DNA of 64,000 nt from Aquila chrysaetos chrysaetos. Taxonomy: Eukaryota; Chordata; Aves; Accipitriformes; Accipitridae. A model generated the notes under the pieces. That model saw only the letters and a list, made by a program, of their open reading frames with translations. It ran no database searches and had not been told where the DNA came from. Positions 51,966-64,000 of this stretch are shown one piece after another. Every line of letters starts with the position of its first letter. The first letter of the stretch is position 1. The translations under genes were made by a program, and so were the position numbers. The stretch covers positions 8,403,001 to 8,467,000 of the forward strand of contig NC_044014.1 of the NCBI RefSeq assembly GCF_900496995.4. Reading direction: 5' to 3'.

Positions 51966-54244
51966 GTAAGAAATGCACTCTTAACATATACTGTATGTTG
52001 ACATTACTTTCTCCCGCCTGTTTAATGGGATGTAATTTCTTTGGGAAGTTGTTATTTCTTCACATAGTGATCCCCTTTATGCTATCCATACTCTTAAGTG
52101 AAATTTTGGTCACGCTGGGGTTGGTAACAGAGCTGTCATTAATTTTGTTGGGGTCCTGGTTTTCCGTTTTTTTTTGTCTACTTGCTAAGCTGATAGATTT
52201 CTTCCTGCATATTTTTATAGCAAATGCAGGGGCTTCTTGATCCTCAGGGTTCCCAAATTCTGTCCCTGTCTTTATCATTGATTTGTTTAGGTAGCCCCTG
52301 AAAAGTGTCATTCTGTTCAGAAAAAAAGAAGGGTATGTATGATACTCAACAGTAAAATCCAAATTCCCAGAGGAAAGAATCTCCTCCAACGTAGAGAGAG
52401 AAGCTCAAAATAGAACTAGTTTAGTTTCTTAAGGAAAATAGCCACTTCTGTAAGCTTTTAGAAGCAAGCAAACGTCCCATAAAGGTAGTGTGTTTTAATC
52501 TCTTGTACATCATGCTCATTTTGTTGATAAACTCCCATTAAAACTAAGTCCCATCTGTTTTTAAGAGCATCAGCATCATCTGTAACACAGTATATGCACA
52601 GTGTATTTCTTGATATTGCAAGGGATCATGTTCAGAACAGATTGCTACCCTTGTCGGATTTCTTCCTTAGCTTTCTGAATCAAGTTCAGAGTTGTACAAG
52701 ATCCCTCTTCAGGATTTTCAGAGTTGTCTCTCATAAATTTTTGCTTTTATTCCCTTCTTTCTCCATATACTCTAGAACTTCCCCCTTTAACTTCTGTCAT
52801 ACTGATGACTTTATGTCCTCTTTCTGTTAGATTTGTTCCTTAAACGCTTTGAGGAAAACATATAAATAACATATTGTCCTAGTTGAAAAGCTTTGGTAGG
52901 AGAATCCAAACAAGTCTTTCATTATTTGAGACCAAACGTTATTACTCTCGTTTCTCCATTTTAAGTAGCAGGCCTATGGGATGATCTTGGAAAATGTAGG
53001 GGTACAATAGAAAGGTGCTGGACGTAGCAGGCATGGAGATAACACAGATATGTGAGAAGGATGGTGGAACATTGCTCATAGAGTGAGAACATTTGGCAGT
53101 TCCCCTGTAAAAGTTAATAACAATTACTTCAAAATGTTATTGACAGTACAGGCTGAGCAGCAGTGGTGGAATTTCAGGCATGACCTGTGTAGTATAGGTC
53201 GACAGGTCTGTTCCATGGTGATTTTGCCAAGATGATGTGTGTGCAGACGGGTGTATTACCCTCCTTCACTACCTGCCTGTATCACATAGCCCTTTCACCA
53301 GTGTTTCCAGCTTGTTCTCTTCCTGTCTCGCTAAGCTGTTAGTCCTTTAACCACCATCAGCATGTGAAGAGTAGTTCCTTGCTGTTCATTACTTATTCCT
53401 CCTTTATACAGGATTTCTGTTAGGCAACAGCATATGGGGAGTGGTACAATTCCTTGTTTATTCATGTCGTGATTTATATCACACCATTATGATTTGGGCC
53501 ATAACCCTTTCACCTCTTCTAGTTAACGTTCCCATGTTGCCCTTGACTGTGCTTTTCATGGATTGCAGGATTACAGGTAAAAGGCAGGGAGAAGGATTCA
53601 AATTCACTATAAGCAGCTGAACAGCTTTCCACATACTAGCACAGGCAGGAGGAAAGAATTCATATAGTGCTTACAGAATAAGTGTTATGTAAATTCTTCA
53701 TAAATAAATAATTGTCACGGGATATAAAGCTTGTTGCTGTATTTTGGGTTGTTCTGTCTCCACTAGTCTTGAACGGTAGTAGTACCTCATGTTCAAGGCT
53801 ATGACATAGTTAGCTCCTAAAACCACCAAATAAGTCCCAAATGTACCACACTGATGGATATAAACATATTCTTCAGTTGATCAATTTAAGGGAAAAAGGC
53901 TGGAAAAAACCAGCCCAAACCCAATAACCTAGTGTTTAGCCATAAATTTTAATGATACAGGATAATAGCTATTCAAAAAAATGAGTATGAAGGTAACTCT
54001 TGATTCAGAAGGTTATGTATAAAAGGCTCCAGCAAATATGTTGAGTTGTATATTGAATTTCTACTTCCATTGGAATGTGTAGCTTTCTGGTATCAACTTT
54101 GGTCACAAATGCAACTTTAGGGAAGTCCTTATTTCCACTGAAGAGATATACATGTCTCAGAGAGCAGGAATACTGGAGGGTGAGACATGTTACAGTTACT
54201 CTAATCAGTGACTTGGTGTCTATTTTGCTTCTGCTATTTAACAG
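51966..54244 (+). other. HSPA12A intron 2 (2.3 kb)
   Basis: GT...AG borders, phase 0. AT-rich, with no recognisable repeat or extra exon. The open frames here (for example the minus-strand one at 52060-52389) look like chance. Confidence 0.85.
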
Positions 54245-54372
54245 AAGGACTCTGATGCAGATGATGCTGTAGAACAGTTATTTCTTGTTGTTGTGGCTAT
54301 TGATTTTGGCACAACATCCAGTGGCTACGCCTACAGCTTCACCAAGGAACCAGAATGTATTCATGTAATGAG
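54245..54372 (+). CDS. HSPA12A: HSPA12A coding exon 3 (residues 39-80, phosphate-1 motif)
   Basis: A 128-nt exon after a gctatttaacag acceptor, ending two bases into codon 81 at a GTAAGG donor. It opens with an acidic linker ([11 protein letters not shown]) and then begins the actin-like ATPase domain. A hydrophobic strand LFLVVVAI leads into the phosphate-1 loop D58[10 protein letters not shown], the ATP phosphate-contacting DxGTT signature of the HSP70/actin/sugar-kinase superfamily. [12 protein letters not shown] follows and, as I remember it, is the same in mammalian HSPA12A. This is the exon that establishes gene identity. The key Asp, Gly and both Thr residues are intact, so ATP binding should be preserved. 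Confidence 0.96.
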
Positions 54373-57300
54373 GTAAGGGCTGCAATGCAGCATTTAGTTT
54401 TCAATCGTGATAACATGGATTGTCTGCAGTAGCTATGGGTATTTTCTACAGGAGCCTGAAGTGTCTAGATTTGTCTAGTGTTGCCACAGTGTATGCCTTT
54501 CTCGTGGTTATAGTATTTTGTTGCATCTTACTGTATTCTAATTTGCTTTAATAATAATTTTGAACATGTCCTCTCTCTGTTATTTTGCTGATGACATTGT
54601 TATTTTACAAGATGACATGAATAAAAGGAGGGATCAGTGAGTATTTAGAATTGTTCAGGGAGCAGCGCTAATTATTAAGTCAGGATGCCCTTATCTCAGA
54701 GATTGAGAGAAACTACACATTTATTAAGGGTCATGGCATTTTCCAGAAGCTGCCCGTCCCCTGGAATCATGCTTCTATACAGTTGTATGTACAACACTTA
54801 GTTACTTGCACCCAGAAACTGGTTTTCATTTGGCTGATTTAAGCTTTTTAGCATTAAATTTGAATCAAATCTCCGATAATGAACCAGTGATACTGGGAAA
54901 TAAGCAATCAAAAGGCATGAATGTGAAAATTAAGGTTTGATGTGAAATCTGTTCTGTATTGTATGTACGTAAGGGACAGACTTCAGATGCTGTTATGTAG
55001 GGGTTTTTATTTTTTTATTTCTTGGTTAAACCAACAAAATATAAATCCATCCATATAAATCTAATGCAATCACAGATGCAAAAACTATTATGGCAGGTAC
55101 CTGAAAGGATTGCCCTACAAACCATTTTGATAGTGTTTTATAGTGTTTTTAAAAAGTTTTTTTTATAACTAAAAACATATACAATTCTTATTAAAGTATC
55201 TTTCAAATTACTATATTGTAACAAGACCAAGATATAGATAATTTCAGACATAAACAAGGTATGTAAGAAAAGCTTAGCCATAGAAGTTCTTCTAAACAAC
55301 ACTGCTGTTATAGCAGTAGGTAATGTACTGTTTGCAGCACTGTAATACTGAGGAAAAAAGGGCAAAAAGACTAACTTGCTGTAGTTCAGTGAGATACACT
55401 GTAATTTTTTTAAGCAAGGATGCTAGCTGAATGCAGCTCTCTCAATCTCAGCAGACTGTATTGATTGAGCAGTCAGCCTGCATATTTGGTTTGTATGTGG
55501 TTGCAAAGTATTTCAAATATCTAATGCAACTGAGTGATTTGAAATACTGTCTACAGGGAGGTAAATTTTGGAATGGTATTATGCCATCCAGTTGCAAAGA
55601 TACCTACCATTTTCAGTATGGACGGGTAATCCTTCAAGGCCTTTTATGCATCTCATGCATCTGTTGTTCTCTGAACAGCGCAGGAAGCTGTATGAGACTA
55701 GAAGTCAAAGGACAGGCCATGCGTTGCTGTCTCGGACAGGTTACAGGGTTGTCAAGTCAGAACCCATGTTTATCAATTCCTACTCTCTTTTGACAGCAAA
55801 TAATGAAATTTCTTAAGAAGTTCAATGAAATGAGGGAAGACATCTCTGAAGCTGTACCTGAGCAAGCCTAAATCCTATATACTGTGTTGTTGCTATAACC
55901 TCTGTGGTGATTTTACTATGTGAAATCACTACTGTTTCTAGGGATGTCCTTTAAGCGCTTTGGACTCAAAATTTTACCTTAGGACCTGATTTTGCTATTG
56001 GGTTCACACTATACTGCAGCAAATTACAGGCTAGATTCTCCTTCCAGGGTACCAGGCTTCCTGCTGTAGATCACTGGGACATTGAAATGTAGGTGCTGTG
56101 TGGCCAGTTGAGAGTATATGCCAAATCTTAATTGACATTTTGCTACTTGTGGTTCAAAATGCCATATTTTCTTCCTTATGCAATAATGGTAGCATGATTG
56201 TGATTTCAGACCTGGGTAGATATTGTATGAGATGCTGATGTAAAAAGAAATGAAATAAATTAATTGATGTATTTCCAACCAGAAGGGAGTAACATATTTG
56301 GAGGGGTAAATGTATTCAGATTTCCAACAGGTATTTCAAACAATTGAAAATATTTTAATAGCAAGAAGGATTTTTTTTTTTTTTTTAATAAATATTGCTG
56401 GCAGGGAACGATTTTGGGGAAGATACAGCTGAAACTGACTTATGAATTAATGTGTATAATATTTTAATATATATTTATATATAAATACTCATGAAATCAT
56501 GAAATTCAATTAAAAGAATGGTCTATGTTTCAAAATAAGGCTTCAGTAGTTCAGCAGGTATTAAGAGGTTCAAACTTTGTATATAATGAGGCTTACATGT
56601 AGGATAATTTACACATATTTCAGCAGAGTAAATGTAACTTCCTGCCCGCACTCAAGAAGGTTTACATTAAAATAAAGCATACCAATGATGCATGGTCCTC
56701 TTTGCTTCCTAACATTTTTTCCACCTTCCTTCCTTAGTGTTGATCCTTTCCAGACATTTAGATTTCTGACTGCCTTTTAACAAAGCTGCTTTTCTGTAAA
56801 TGTCTCAATGAAGGGTAAGATGGGTTTATTTAGAAGGTCCTACTTCAGAAAAGAGTGAATACACAGGGCTTTAGTACTGAGTTTGACTGTAGTGTCTGCA
56901 AAGTTGTGATTCTAGTAGTGTAGACAAAAAAAGTCATGTTTTTGACTGTGTGTGTTTATTTGCTGTGATGCCCGGTACTAAAAATGAGTATATAAGCATT
57001 GACATAACAAAGTTCTTTAAGCATATACTTAGCTTTAAAAGTATGTTCAGCTACTCATGTTCAGTATGAGTAGCCTCAGTCATGTCAGTAGACTAAAGCA
57101 TGTGTTTGGAGTTGGGTGTGTGTTTCTAGATGACCAATAAATGACTTCACTTTGATTGCATAACATTAGTTACTGTTTTATCAATTTTAGGTCATACTTC
57201 ACATCTGTCAACTCTTGCTAGCTGCTCACAGCTTCTGTAAAGATAGTTGTGGTTACTTTCAGGCTCTTGTTGCAGGGTAGAAGTATATGTAACAAACAGT

Positions 57301-60300
57301 GCTGTTTTCTGCATACCTTGAGACTGTGGGTAAATGCATACGAACAGCCTGGACATGAGTTCAGCAAGCATTTCAGTGGACAGGGCAGTGCCAGAGCCGT
57401 AATGAAAGACAGTTTGGTGCTGTAGAATGAGTTAATAATGTCTCCTTTGAAGGGAACACATGAGGTCTTACACAGTTTTGAAAAACTCCTATTGATTTAC
57501 ATGCACTTATGTGAAGTTATAAATGTTTTGGCTACTGGTTAAATAGCAGCAAACTGAATGTGAGTATTTCACAAATGGAGAAAAACAAATGGAAAAATGC
57601 TTGTGATTATGAAACAAATTGCAGCCTGTCTTTGGAAGAAGGGAGAATGTGGTCTTTTTTCAGCGTAACTTTACTTAAACCTTCAAGTTTTTCCTTTTCC
57701 TTCTCTTCCCTGTTTGATTGTAATTCTTGGCAGACACATGCTTGCCTTTCTTCTGCATACACACTCCTAGTGGCATTCAGCTACGTTTTGATGACCCCAT
57801 TGCTTCGTCTCCTTGACTGTTATGCTGCAGCTCTGGATCAAATTCTCATCACTCTGCACGGATCACTCTCTTTGCTCTGTCTGTTAGCCAGATTCATGTG
57901 TAAGGAAGGGCATTTCTCTAACCTTAGTATAACCCTGTTATCCTTTCCACACTAACTTTCCTCCTGTGTCTATTTTCACTTTTAATATACAGTTAGATCC
58001 TCTGTGGCTATAAATGGGTCTATGCTGCTCTGTTGAGTTAATCCACTTGATATCGGCCTAAGAACTGGTCTCATATGTCTGAATTTAGGCAGAAATCTAC
58101 CTTGGGTTCTGATTTAATAGATTTTTAGCTCTGACCCTGCTTTGAGAAAATATACCCCACATGCATTTAGAGTACTGCTGGCTTGTATTAGTTCATGCTC
58201 TTAATAGGCATTTCCATATATCTTTTTTCCTAAGAGCATTATTACCATTATTTTGCCTGTATTGCGACCATGAAAGAAAACTGCAAATGACGGTGCTGAA
58301 ATCGTAGCCCTACTGACTAGAAGCCTCTGCTAACTGGAGTGAGGCTAGGGCTCCACCTGAGAAGAGTGTCACCATCAGGAGTTACCACGCACATGCCTTT
58401 TCAGCTGCTTCTCTCTGGAAAAGATGTCACACAGGAATATTTTTAAATCTCTGATTGCGAGTGGTAAAGTTGGACTTCCCCTCCTGTTTCCTTATTGCTC
58501 CTTCTGTGACTGAACAGTAATACAGGCTGAGAACTTTAGAATGTGCTGAGCAATTACCGTGTCTAGTTTCCACCAGAAACTCATCAGGAAGTGAACATCC
58601 AGTTCTCTAGGTGGCTTTGAAAGCTTCAGCCCATACCCACTGAGCATCAGTTTGTCTTCATTTAAACTGCACCTTAAGTGTACTTATTCCAGAAAGAGAA
58701 AATATGCCTAGCCGTAATGAAAAATGAAGAAGTATTGTTATTAGCCATTTATGGAATTTCCCACCAGTGACTCAGAATGAATCATTAATGATTCCAAGCA
58801 AAAACGATACCAGTCTGTCTCCTCTCTGCTTGCAGTGGGTGTGTGGGATTTAACAATCTGGTGAAATAGGCAGTGTTTTCTGTTCATGGGCTGCAGGATC
58901 CCAACTTTTTCACACTGGAACAGTATGTTTGCTGTAACACCTACTCAAAGATTTTGGAGTTGACCAAGTACATTTCTACCAGCAGGTTAGAAGAAATGGC
59001 CTGGAGCAGAGCCTTTGCCAGCTGATAATAGCTCAGGGGCTGAGCAGCGGGACGAAGGAGGTTTAGGAAAGTTTTTCCAAATGGTTGAAGGTGGAAATCA
59101 TTCTACTTCTCATCATGCTGTTTCTGCTCTCAGAGCAGTGGAATTGCCCTCTACACTGAAGTAAATTCATAGACATGATTCCCTGCCATCGCTGCTGCTG
59201 GTGGAAAAAAGGGCAAATTTTGCTGTTTGATCTAGTTGAATGGTCTGAAGCGTTCCCAGCACTGTTCTTTGTTACTTTGCCAAGTGTTAACCCCTTAGAT
59301 TGCAGTTTTCCATGTCAGTTGTCTGCCTTGGTCTGGAGGCCAATTCATTTTCAATTGGTTCAACTGTTTCTGAGAATGAAATGGAAAAGATTTTTCTTCT
59401 ACATAATCTTCCTATGTCACATAAACAAGTACCACAGAACAAGGCAAGCTTTTGGTGCTACTTTGGCAGTAGTATATTGTGAAAGTGTATTTTGCTATCT
59501 TTAGAAAAAAGCAATCAACATGTGGTTTAATAATGAATGCAGTTGCCTGTCTGATCTTAACTTGGCTTGTGTTTGAGCTGTGTTATGATTATATATCTGA
59601 TAGCATAAAGCAGATTTTCCACTGATGCCTTTTTAAGAAAATGTTTTCTGTTAAGTGTTTGTTTCCCATGCTGAACATACTTGTATATGAGGCGAGGAGG
59701 AGCAGTAATGCGATTTTCTTTTTCTTCCATTCTGCTTTTTTTGTGATGGAGAAGTGAGGAGAAGACAAGAATGCTCACAGCTGTCTCTGTGGTACAACTT
59801 TCTACTGTCTGACCTTGTCGTCCCACCATGCACCCCCCAATTTCTGCTGCTAGGTGTTCCCATATTCAATGTTCTTATTTATTTCCTTATCCATTCAGTG
59901 AAACAAGCTTTGGGTTCCTTTTGCCTTAAAACTTTTGTGCTTCTTGGGTCTTCCTGAAGATAACTTCACAATCTTGATAAGATAGGATAGTTTTATTCAC
60001 CATTTTAATAGATAGTAGTGAGGTAAATGTTTTGGTGCCTATAAGATACTTGGGGATCGGGGGAGTCTGCTTTATTTTTGACAGATTAAAAATTTTACAG
60101 CATTTTTGGCATTTAAAACACAAAATCCATCAACTTCAGGTGAGTAGAGAGTGCAACACTGAGAGCCCAACATCTGCATCATGTCTTCAGAGTTTCAGTT
60201 GTCCAGGAAATTAGGCATATGATCAGACATTGGTTGAACTGGCTTGTCTTGCTTTGGAGAGCTTTCTGTGACAAAAACAGGGATTTAATCGACTTCTCCA

Positions 60301-60835
60301 CAGTGGTGTTCAGATGACTTAAACAGGTCCCTAATTCAAAATGGGGAAAATATCCTGTACAAGTAAGCATTCATGGAGTCTGATTGACAGTTGGATAGGT
60401 CACTCAGTTTGAAGATTTGGATTTTCATTAGTAGTGTTCTTGGAGAATTACTTGATATTTTTTCTGTAGGATATTTATTACATGTATACGCTTAGTTTGA
60501 AAATTTAAGTGCAAAACTGTTTCCTTGTTAATTGTGTATGGCTTACCTCAGGCAACCTGTTTTCTTATCAAAGACAGAGTATGATTATGTCCTTAAAAAT
60601 TATACAACTAACTGCAAAATTTATTGAATTATCTGAAATGAAAATTACTGTCATCTTTTCTTGGATGTGAATAAAACCACTTGATTTTGGTATTATAAGG
60701 ATTGAAATTAGTATCTTTGGAGGGGAAAGCAGTCTGTGCAATCTGCCGCCACGTTGTTTTTCTCACAATATACTATTTTTTCTGCTGCTCTAAACATCAG
60801 TATCACTTACTGAAGCTCTTTCACTTGTTGGATAG
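54373..60835 (+). other. HSPA12A intron 3 (6.5 kb)
   Basis: Phase 2 intron with GTAAGG donor and an acceptor ending gttggatag. Contains a 16-nt T run at 56371-56386 and an AT-rich tract at about 56455-56490. No transposon family is recognised. The plus-strand open frame at 57560-57955 (131 codons) has no recognisable domain. Confidence 0.85.
56371..56386 (+). repeat. Poly(T) run, 16 nt
   Basis: Sixteen consecutive T residues in intron 3. Confidence 0.8.
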
Positions 60836-61022
60836 ACGATGGGAAGGTGGAGATCCAGGAGTATCCAATCAGAAGACACCAACCACTATCCTCCTAACAC
60901 CAGAGAGAAAGTTTCATAGCTTTGGGTATGCAGCAAGAGATTTCTACCATGACTTGGATCCCACTGAATCAAAGCACTGGTTGTATTTTGAAAAGTTTAA
61001 GATGAAGCTACATACCACCGGT
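60836..61022 (+). CDS. HSPA12A: HSPA12A coding exon 4 (residues 81-143)
   Basis: A 187-nt exon whose first base completes Arg81. It encodes [16 protein letters not shown], then [19 protein letters not shown], then [20 protein letters not shown] and KMKLHTTG. This is the part of the ATPase domain after the phosphate-1 loop, and it is nearly identical to the mammalian protein in my memory except for a few positions in the DPTESKHW stretch. I placed the donor after GGT at GTAAGT (61023), the perfect consensus, which gives phase 0. The alternative GT two bases earlier would break the frame into exon 5. The short LL-rich sequence upstream of 60836 in the same frame is intron. Confidence 0.96.
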
Positions 61023-61929
61023 GTAAGTAATAACCAATTCTCTTGGATAATTGTGCATTTGCTACTCAAATTATCTTCCTGTGGACAGTACTAGATTTTT
61101 GCCTAAAGATGGTCAACTAGATGTGAAGCAGCTCTATTTCTAAGTTTAGAGAGTAAATAAAGTAAATTAAACTCTTCAGTTAACATTATGATTCATTTTG
61201 CTTTTCACTGCATTTGCCAAGTGTATTTTGCCAGCCTTCTTTCTAGATCTTAGAAGTCCAATATCTGCTTTGCTTAGATCTTCTTGTCCTAATTTTCCTG
61301 GGTGAAATTCATAGCTGTCTATGGAGTCTGCGTGAGGTTGGTTTGTTCTATAAATTTACTCAGAAAGCAGAAATGGAATAGAAGAGCCATACTGAACTCT
61401 AGCACAGTGGAACAAATTTACCTGGAGTTCACTGTCAAAAGTGCAAGTGCAAATCATGTTGTTAATTTGACATTATTCGTACTGATTATATTTTTGACTT
61501 TACTCTGTTGCAGAGTTTTGGGATTCGGCCAGTACTTTCTGCATTGAGGTGTTTTCTGGTTTCATGTGTTAGTGGGAAGCCAAAAATCTACACTTTTAAC
61601 TCTGAACTTGGACTAAATATCATGCATATGCAGCTTTGTCGCAATTAATTACAGATAGATTTATTGTAATTATTTAATATTTAGTCCATATTTCTCTCTC
61701 TGCCTGCAGTTGTCTAGACATGGTAAGTGTTTAAAAACAAAGTCTAAAATAAGCAGCAAATGTCATGCTCCAGGAAATTCAAGTGATGAGTTAGATCCTC
61801 TTCAGAACAATTTTGTCACTTTTTCCTAACCGGGTGGATAATGAAGAGTTCCCTTTCCTCAAGCAGTGGGAATTAATTCAATGTTTACCTTTTCCTTTTA
61901 ATAACTTCCAGTTATTTTCTTTCATGTAG
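61023..61929 (+). other. HSPA12A intron 4 (0.9 kb)
   Basis: Phase 0, GTAAGT donor, and an acceptor ending tttcatgtag. AT-rich, no repeat or exon recognised. Confidence 0.88.
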
Positions 61930-62034
61930 AATCTTACCATGGAGACAGACCTGACAGCTGCAAATGGCAAAAAAGTCAAAGCCCTTGAGATATTTGCTTA
62001 CGCTCTGCAGTTCTTTAAGGAACAGGCATTAAAG
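61930..62034 (+). CDS. HSPA12A: HSPA12A coding exon 5 (residues 144-178)
   Basis: A 105-nt phase 0-0 exon encoding [20 protein letters not shown] and then [15 protein letters not shown], ending at a GTAGGG donor. It follows directly on the LHTTG end of exon 4 and matches the vertebrate family in order and spacing. The amphipathic [15 protein letters not shown] helix belongs to the first ATPase subdomain. The remaining roughly 500 residues, including the other nucleotide-binding motifs, must lie beyond the right edge. The next family segment is not present in the last 2 kb of the window. Confidence 0.95.
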
Positions 62035-62941
62035 GTAGGGTAATGTTTCCTTATCTGGATTTTCTGTATTTATAACTGGTATAAATGTGAGCTTAACACT
62101 TCTAACCTTGCCAAGCTTTGACCTCAGTAGTACTTGATGTAAACAAAGCAAGGCAGCTGTAGAAACTCTAGGCAAGCTGTGGACTCTGGAGAGCTCACAA
62201 TAGCCTGAAGTGATTTCCCCTCACACAAGGGAAGCTTGATTCATTAATAGTAAGTGTATCGCTGTGGTGCAGAGTTCTGATTATCTTCTTACTGGCTTGA
62301 ATATTTTCTACTGCTTTTCTCATAGAAAAACGTTGATTTGAAAAGAAAATTTAAAAGTGTAGGAGCTGAAGCTCAGGAATTAAATTTGAGACTGGGTCCT
62401 GTCCTCGTCCCCTACACTTCTGCTGCTGGGACGATGGGTTGTTCTGTGTTCACACAAGGTTCTCTCTTATGTTAAAGAGTTGGCACTGTGAAACGCAATA
62501 GGATGGGCACCTAGAGATGTCTCCTGCCCCAACCTGACTTTGTCTTCACTGATTAAGCAAAGGGAAGTTGGATGAGCTGGATTTATTTTGTAATAGAAAG
62601 ATTATTAAAAGCTCATTTATAATTTGGTGAGTTGAATCTCACTGTAAGTCTGTACAAAGATGACATGCTGAGGTGTACAAGCTGGCTAACCTGGTGGAAA
62701 TAGTGTAATTATGCCAGTACAATGATTTCTACAGGCCACTTGATTGCACTGAGACGTTCAGTATAGTAGCCTATGTGGAATTCTGCACCAGCGCAGATAA
62801 ATAGCCTCCATTACCCAAACCAACACAGGTACCTTTGCACAACACTCCTTTATTCTGTTTTACACAGTTAAACTGTAGCATGTGTGCCAAAGAACCGCTG
62901 ACCCTTTGCAGGGGTGAATTTCATGTCGCTCTGCTGTGAGA

Positions 62942-63817
62942 TAGAATCGTAGAATCGTTTAGGTTGGAAAAGACCTTTAAGATCATTTTGTGCAACTGTT
63001 ACCCTAACACTGCCAAGTCCACCACTAAACCATGTCCCTAAGTGCCACATCCACACATCTTCTAAATACCTCCAGGGATGGTGACTCCACCACTTCCCTG
63101 GGCAGCCTGTTCCAATGCTTGATAACCCTTTTGGTGAAGAAATTTTTCCTAATATCCAATCTAAACCTCCCCTGGCACAACTTGAGGCCATTTCCTCTCG
63201 TCCTATCACTAGTTACTTGATAGAAGAGACCAGCACCCACCTCGCTACAGCCTCCTTTCAGGTAGCTGTAGAGAGCGATCAGGTCTCCCCTCAGCCTCCT
63301 TTTCTCCTGGCTAAACAACCCCAGTTCCCTCAGCCGCTCCTCACAGGACTTGTGCTCCAGGCCCTTCACCAGCTTTGCTGCCCTTCTTTGGACACACTCC
63401 AGCACCTCCATGTCTTTCTTGTAGTGAGGGGCCCAAAACTGAACACAGTATTCGTTGTGCGGCCTCACCAGTGCCGAGTACAGGGGGACAATCAATCACT
63501 TCCCTGCTCCTGTTGGCCACACTGTTTCTGATGCCGTTGGCCTTCTTGGCCACCTGGGCACACGGCCGGCTCATATTCAGCCGGCTGTCGACCAGCACCC
63601 CCAGGTCCTTTTCCGCCGGGCAGCTTTCCAGCCGCTCTTCCCCAGGCCTGTAGGGTTGCATGGGGTTGCTGTGACCCAAGTGCAGGACCCAGCACTTGGC
63701 CGTGTTGAACCTCATACAACTGGCCTCGGCCCATTGATCCAGCCTGTCCAAATCCCTCTGTAGAGCCTTCGTACCCTCAAGCAGATCAACACTCCCACCC
63801 AGCTTGGTGTCATCTGC
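62942..63817 (-). mobile_element. CR1 LINE, 5'-truncated, antisense in HSPA12A intron 5
   Basis: Read on the minus strand it begins within the reverse transcriptase active-site box (ADDTKLGG). It continues through [57 protein letters not shown] and [12 protein letters not shown], and ends in the CR1 3' UTR and an ATTCTACG-type octamer tail (62942-62960). Near 63490 the reading frame shifts, but both halves are otherwise largely open. This copy is therefore less decayed than the one at 16 kb. Truncation at about 63817 removes the catalytic Phe/Tyr and everything upstream. It is antisense to the host gene and non-functional. Confidence 0.94.
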
Positions 63818-63963
63818 GTTATTTGGTTGCCCTGATCCTGAATGCATGTTTATGCAGAAAATCTAACAAGCATTAGGGAGAACAAAAAGTAAGACAGACA
63901 TCTGTCAGGGGTTTAATTTGTAAATTCATACTGTGTTCTGATGGACTGCTTCCATTTATGTTG

Positions 63964-64000
63964 CCTTTTTTTTTTCTTTCTTTCCTTTTTTTTCTTTTCT
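63964..64000 (+). repeat. Pyrimidine-rich low-complexity tract at window end
   Basis: Runs of T with interspersed C to the last base; continues beyond the window. Confidence 0.8.

Larger units (their letters stand above)
62035..64000 (+). other. HSPA12A intron 5 (partial)
   Basis: Begins GTAGGG and runs past the window end. Holds the antisense CR1 at 62942-63817 and a T/C-rich low-complexity tract from about 63964 to the end. No further exon seen. Confidence 0.8.

Noticed and set aside
51966..54244. Additional HSPA12A exon between exons 2 and 3
   Set aside because: Exons 2 and 3 join in phase 0 and their products are adjacent in the known protein. No flanked in-frame exon is visible between them.
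57560..57955. Plus-strand frame of 131 codons inside intron 3
   Set aside because: Ser/Phe/Leu-rich translation of pyrimidine-rich DNA, no HSPA12A similarity, and it would not fit the phase of exons 3 and 4.
1..64000. CRISPR array, bacterial operon, tRNA or rRNA genes
   Set aside because: No regularly spaced direct repeats and no clustered long ORFs with ribosome binding sites. No cloverleaf or rRNA core sequence was noticed. Introns, CR1 and LTR content show vertebrate DNA.

Overview
The window looks like bird nuclear DNA. It is AT-rich and gene-poor, with one strong CpG island. It carries two 5'-truncated CR1 LINEs (the dominant avian retrotransposon family) and a solo LTR of a type I know from many neoavian genomes. 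The one gene I can name is the 5' part of HSPA12A, on the + strand. HSPA12A is an atypical member of the HSP70/actin-like ATPase superfamily. Five coding exons join in frame (28+86+128+187+105 nt = 178 codons), all with GT/AG borders, and the gene runs off the right edge.

Layout. Positions 1-36.15 kb are mostly non-coding. They contain an unrecognised minus-strand open frame with a strongly charged C-terminus at 2.54-2.84 kb (possible terminal exon), a long imperfect hairpin at 12.37-12.50 kb, a GC-rich unclassified patch at 14.76-15.24 kb, and a CR1 fragment at 15.89-16.90 kb. They also contain patches that look like conserved non-coding DNA (about 6.1-6.85 kb and 34.7-35.0 kb); I infer this from composition and motif clustering only. 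The CpG island at 36.19-37.44 kb holds the HSPA12A promoter, 5' UTR with a six-codon upstream ORF, and coding exon 1. Intron 1 (15.3 kb) carries a 588-bp solo LTR with a perfect 5-bp target duplication, in antisense orientation. Exons 2-5 lie at 51.9, 54.2, 60.8 and 61.9 kb. Intron 5 carries a second CR1, also antisense to the gene, and continues past 64 kb.

The five exons encode a short divergent N-terminus, a Ser/Pro-rich segment, then the start of the ATPase domain including the phosphate-binding loop [14 protein letters not shown] see no bacterial-type operon, CRISPR array, tRNA or rRNA. Most open frames elsewhere in the window look like chance. I found no convincing new multi-gene system. 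The items most worth checking are the minus-strand charged terminal ORF and the long hairpin.
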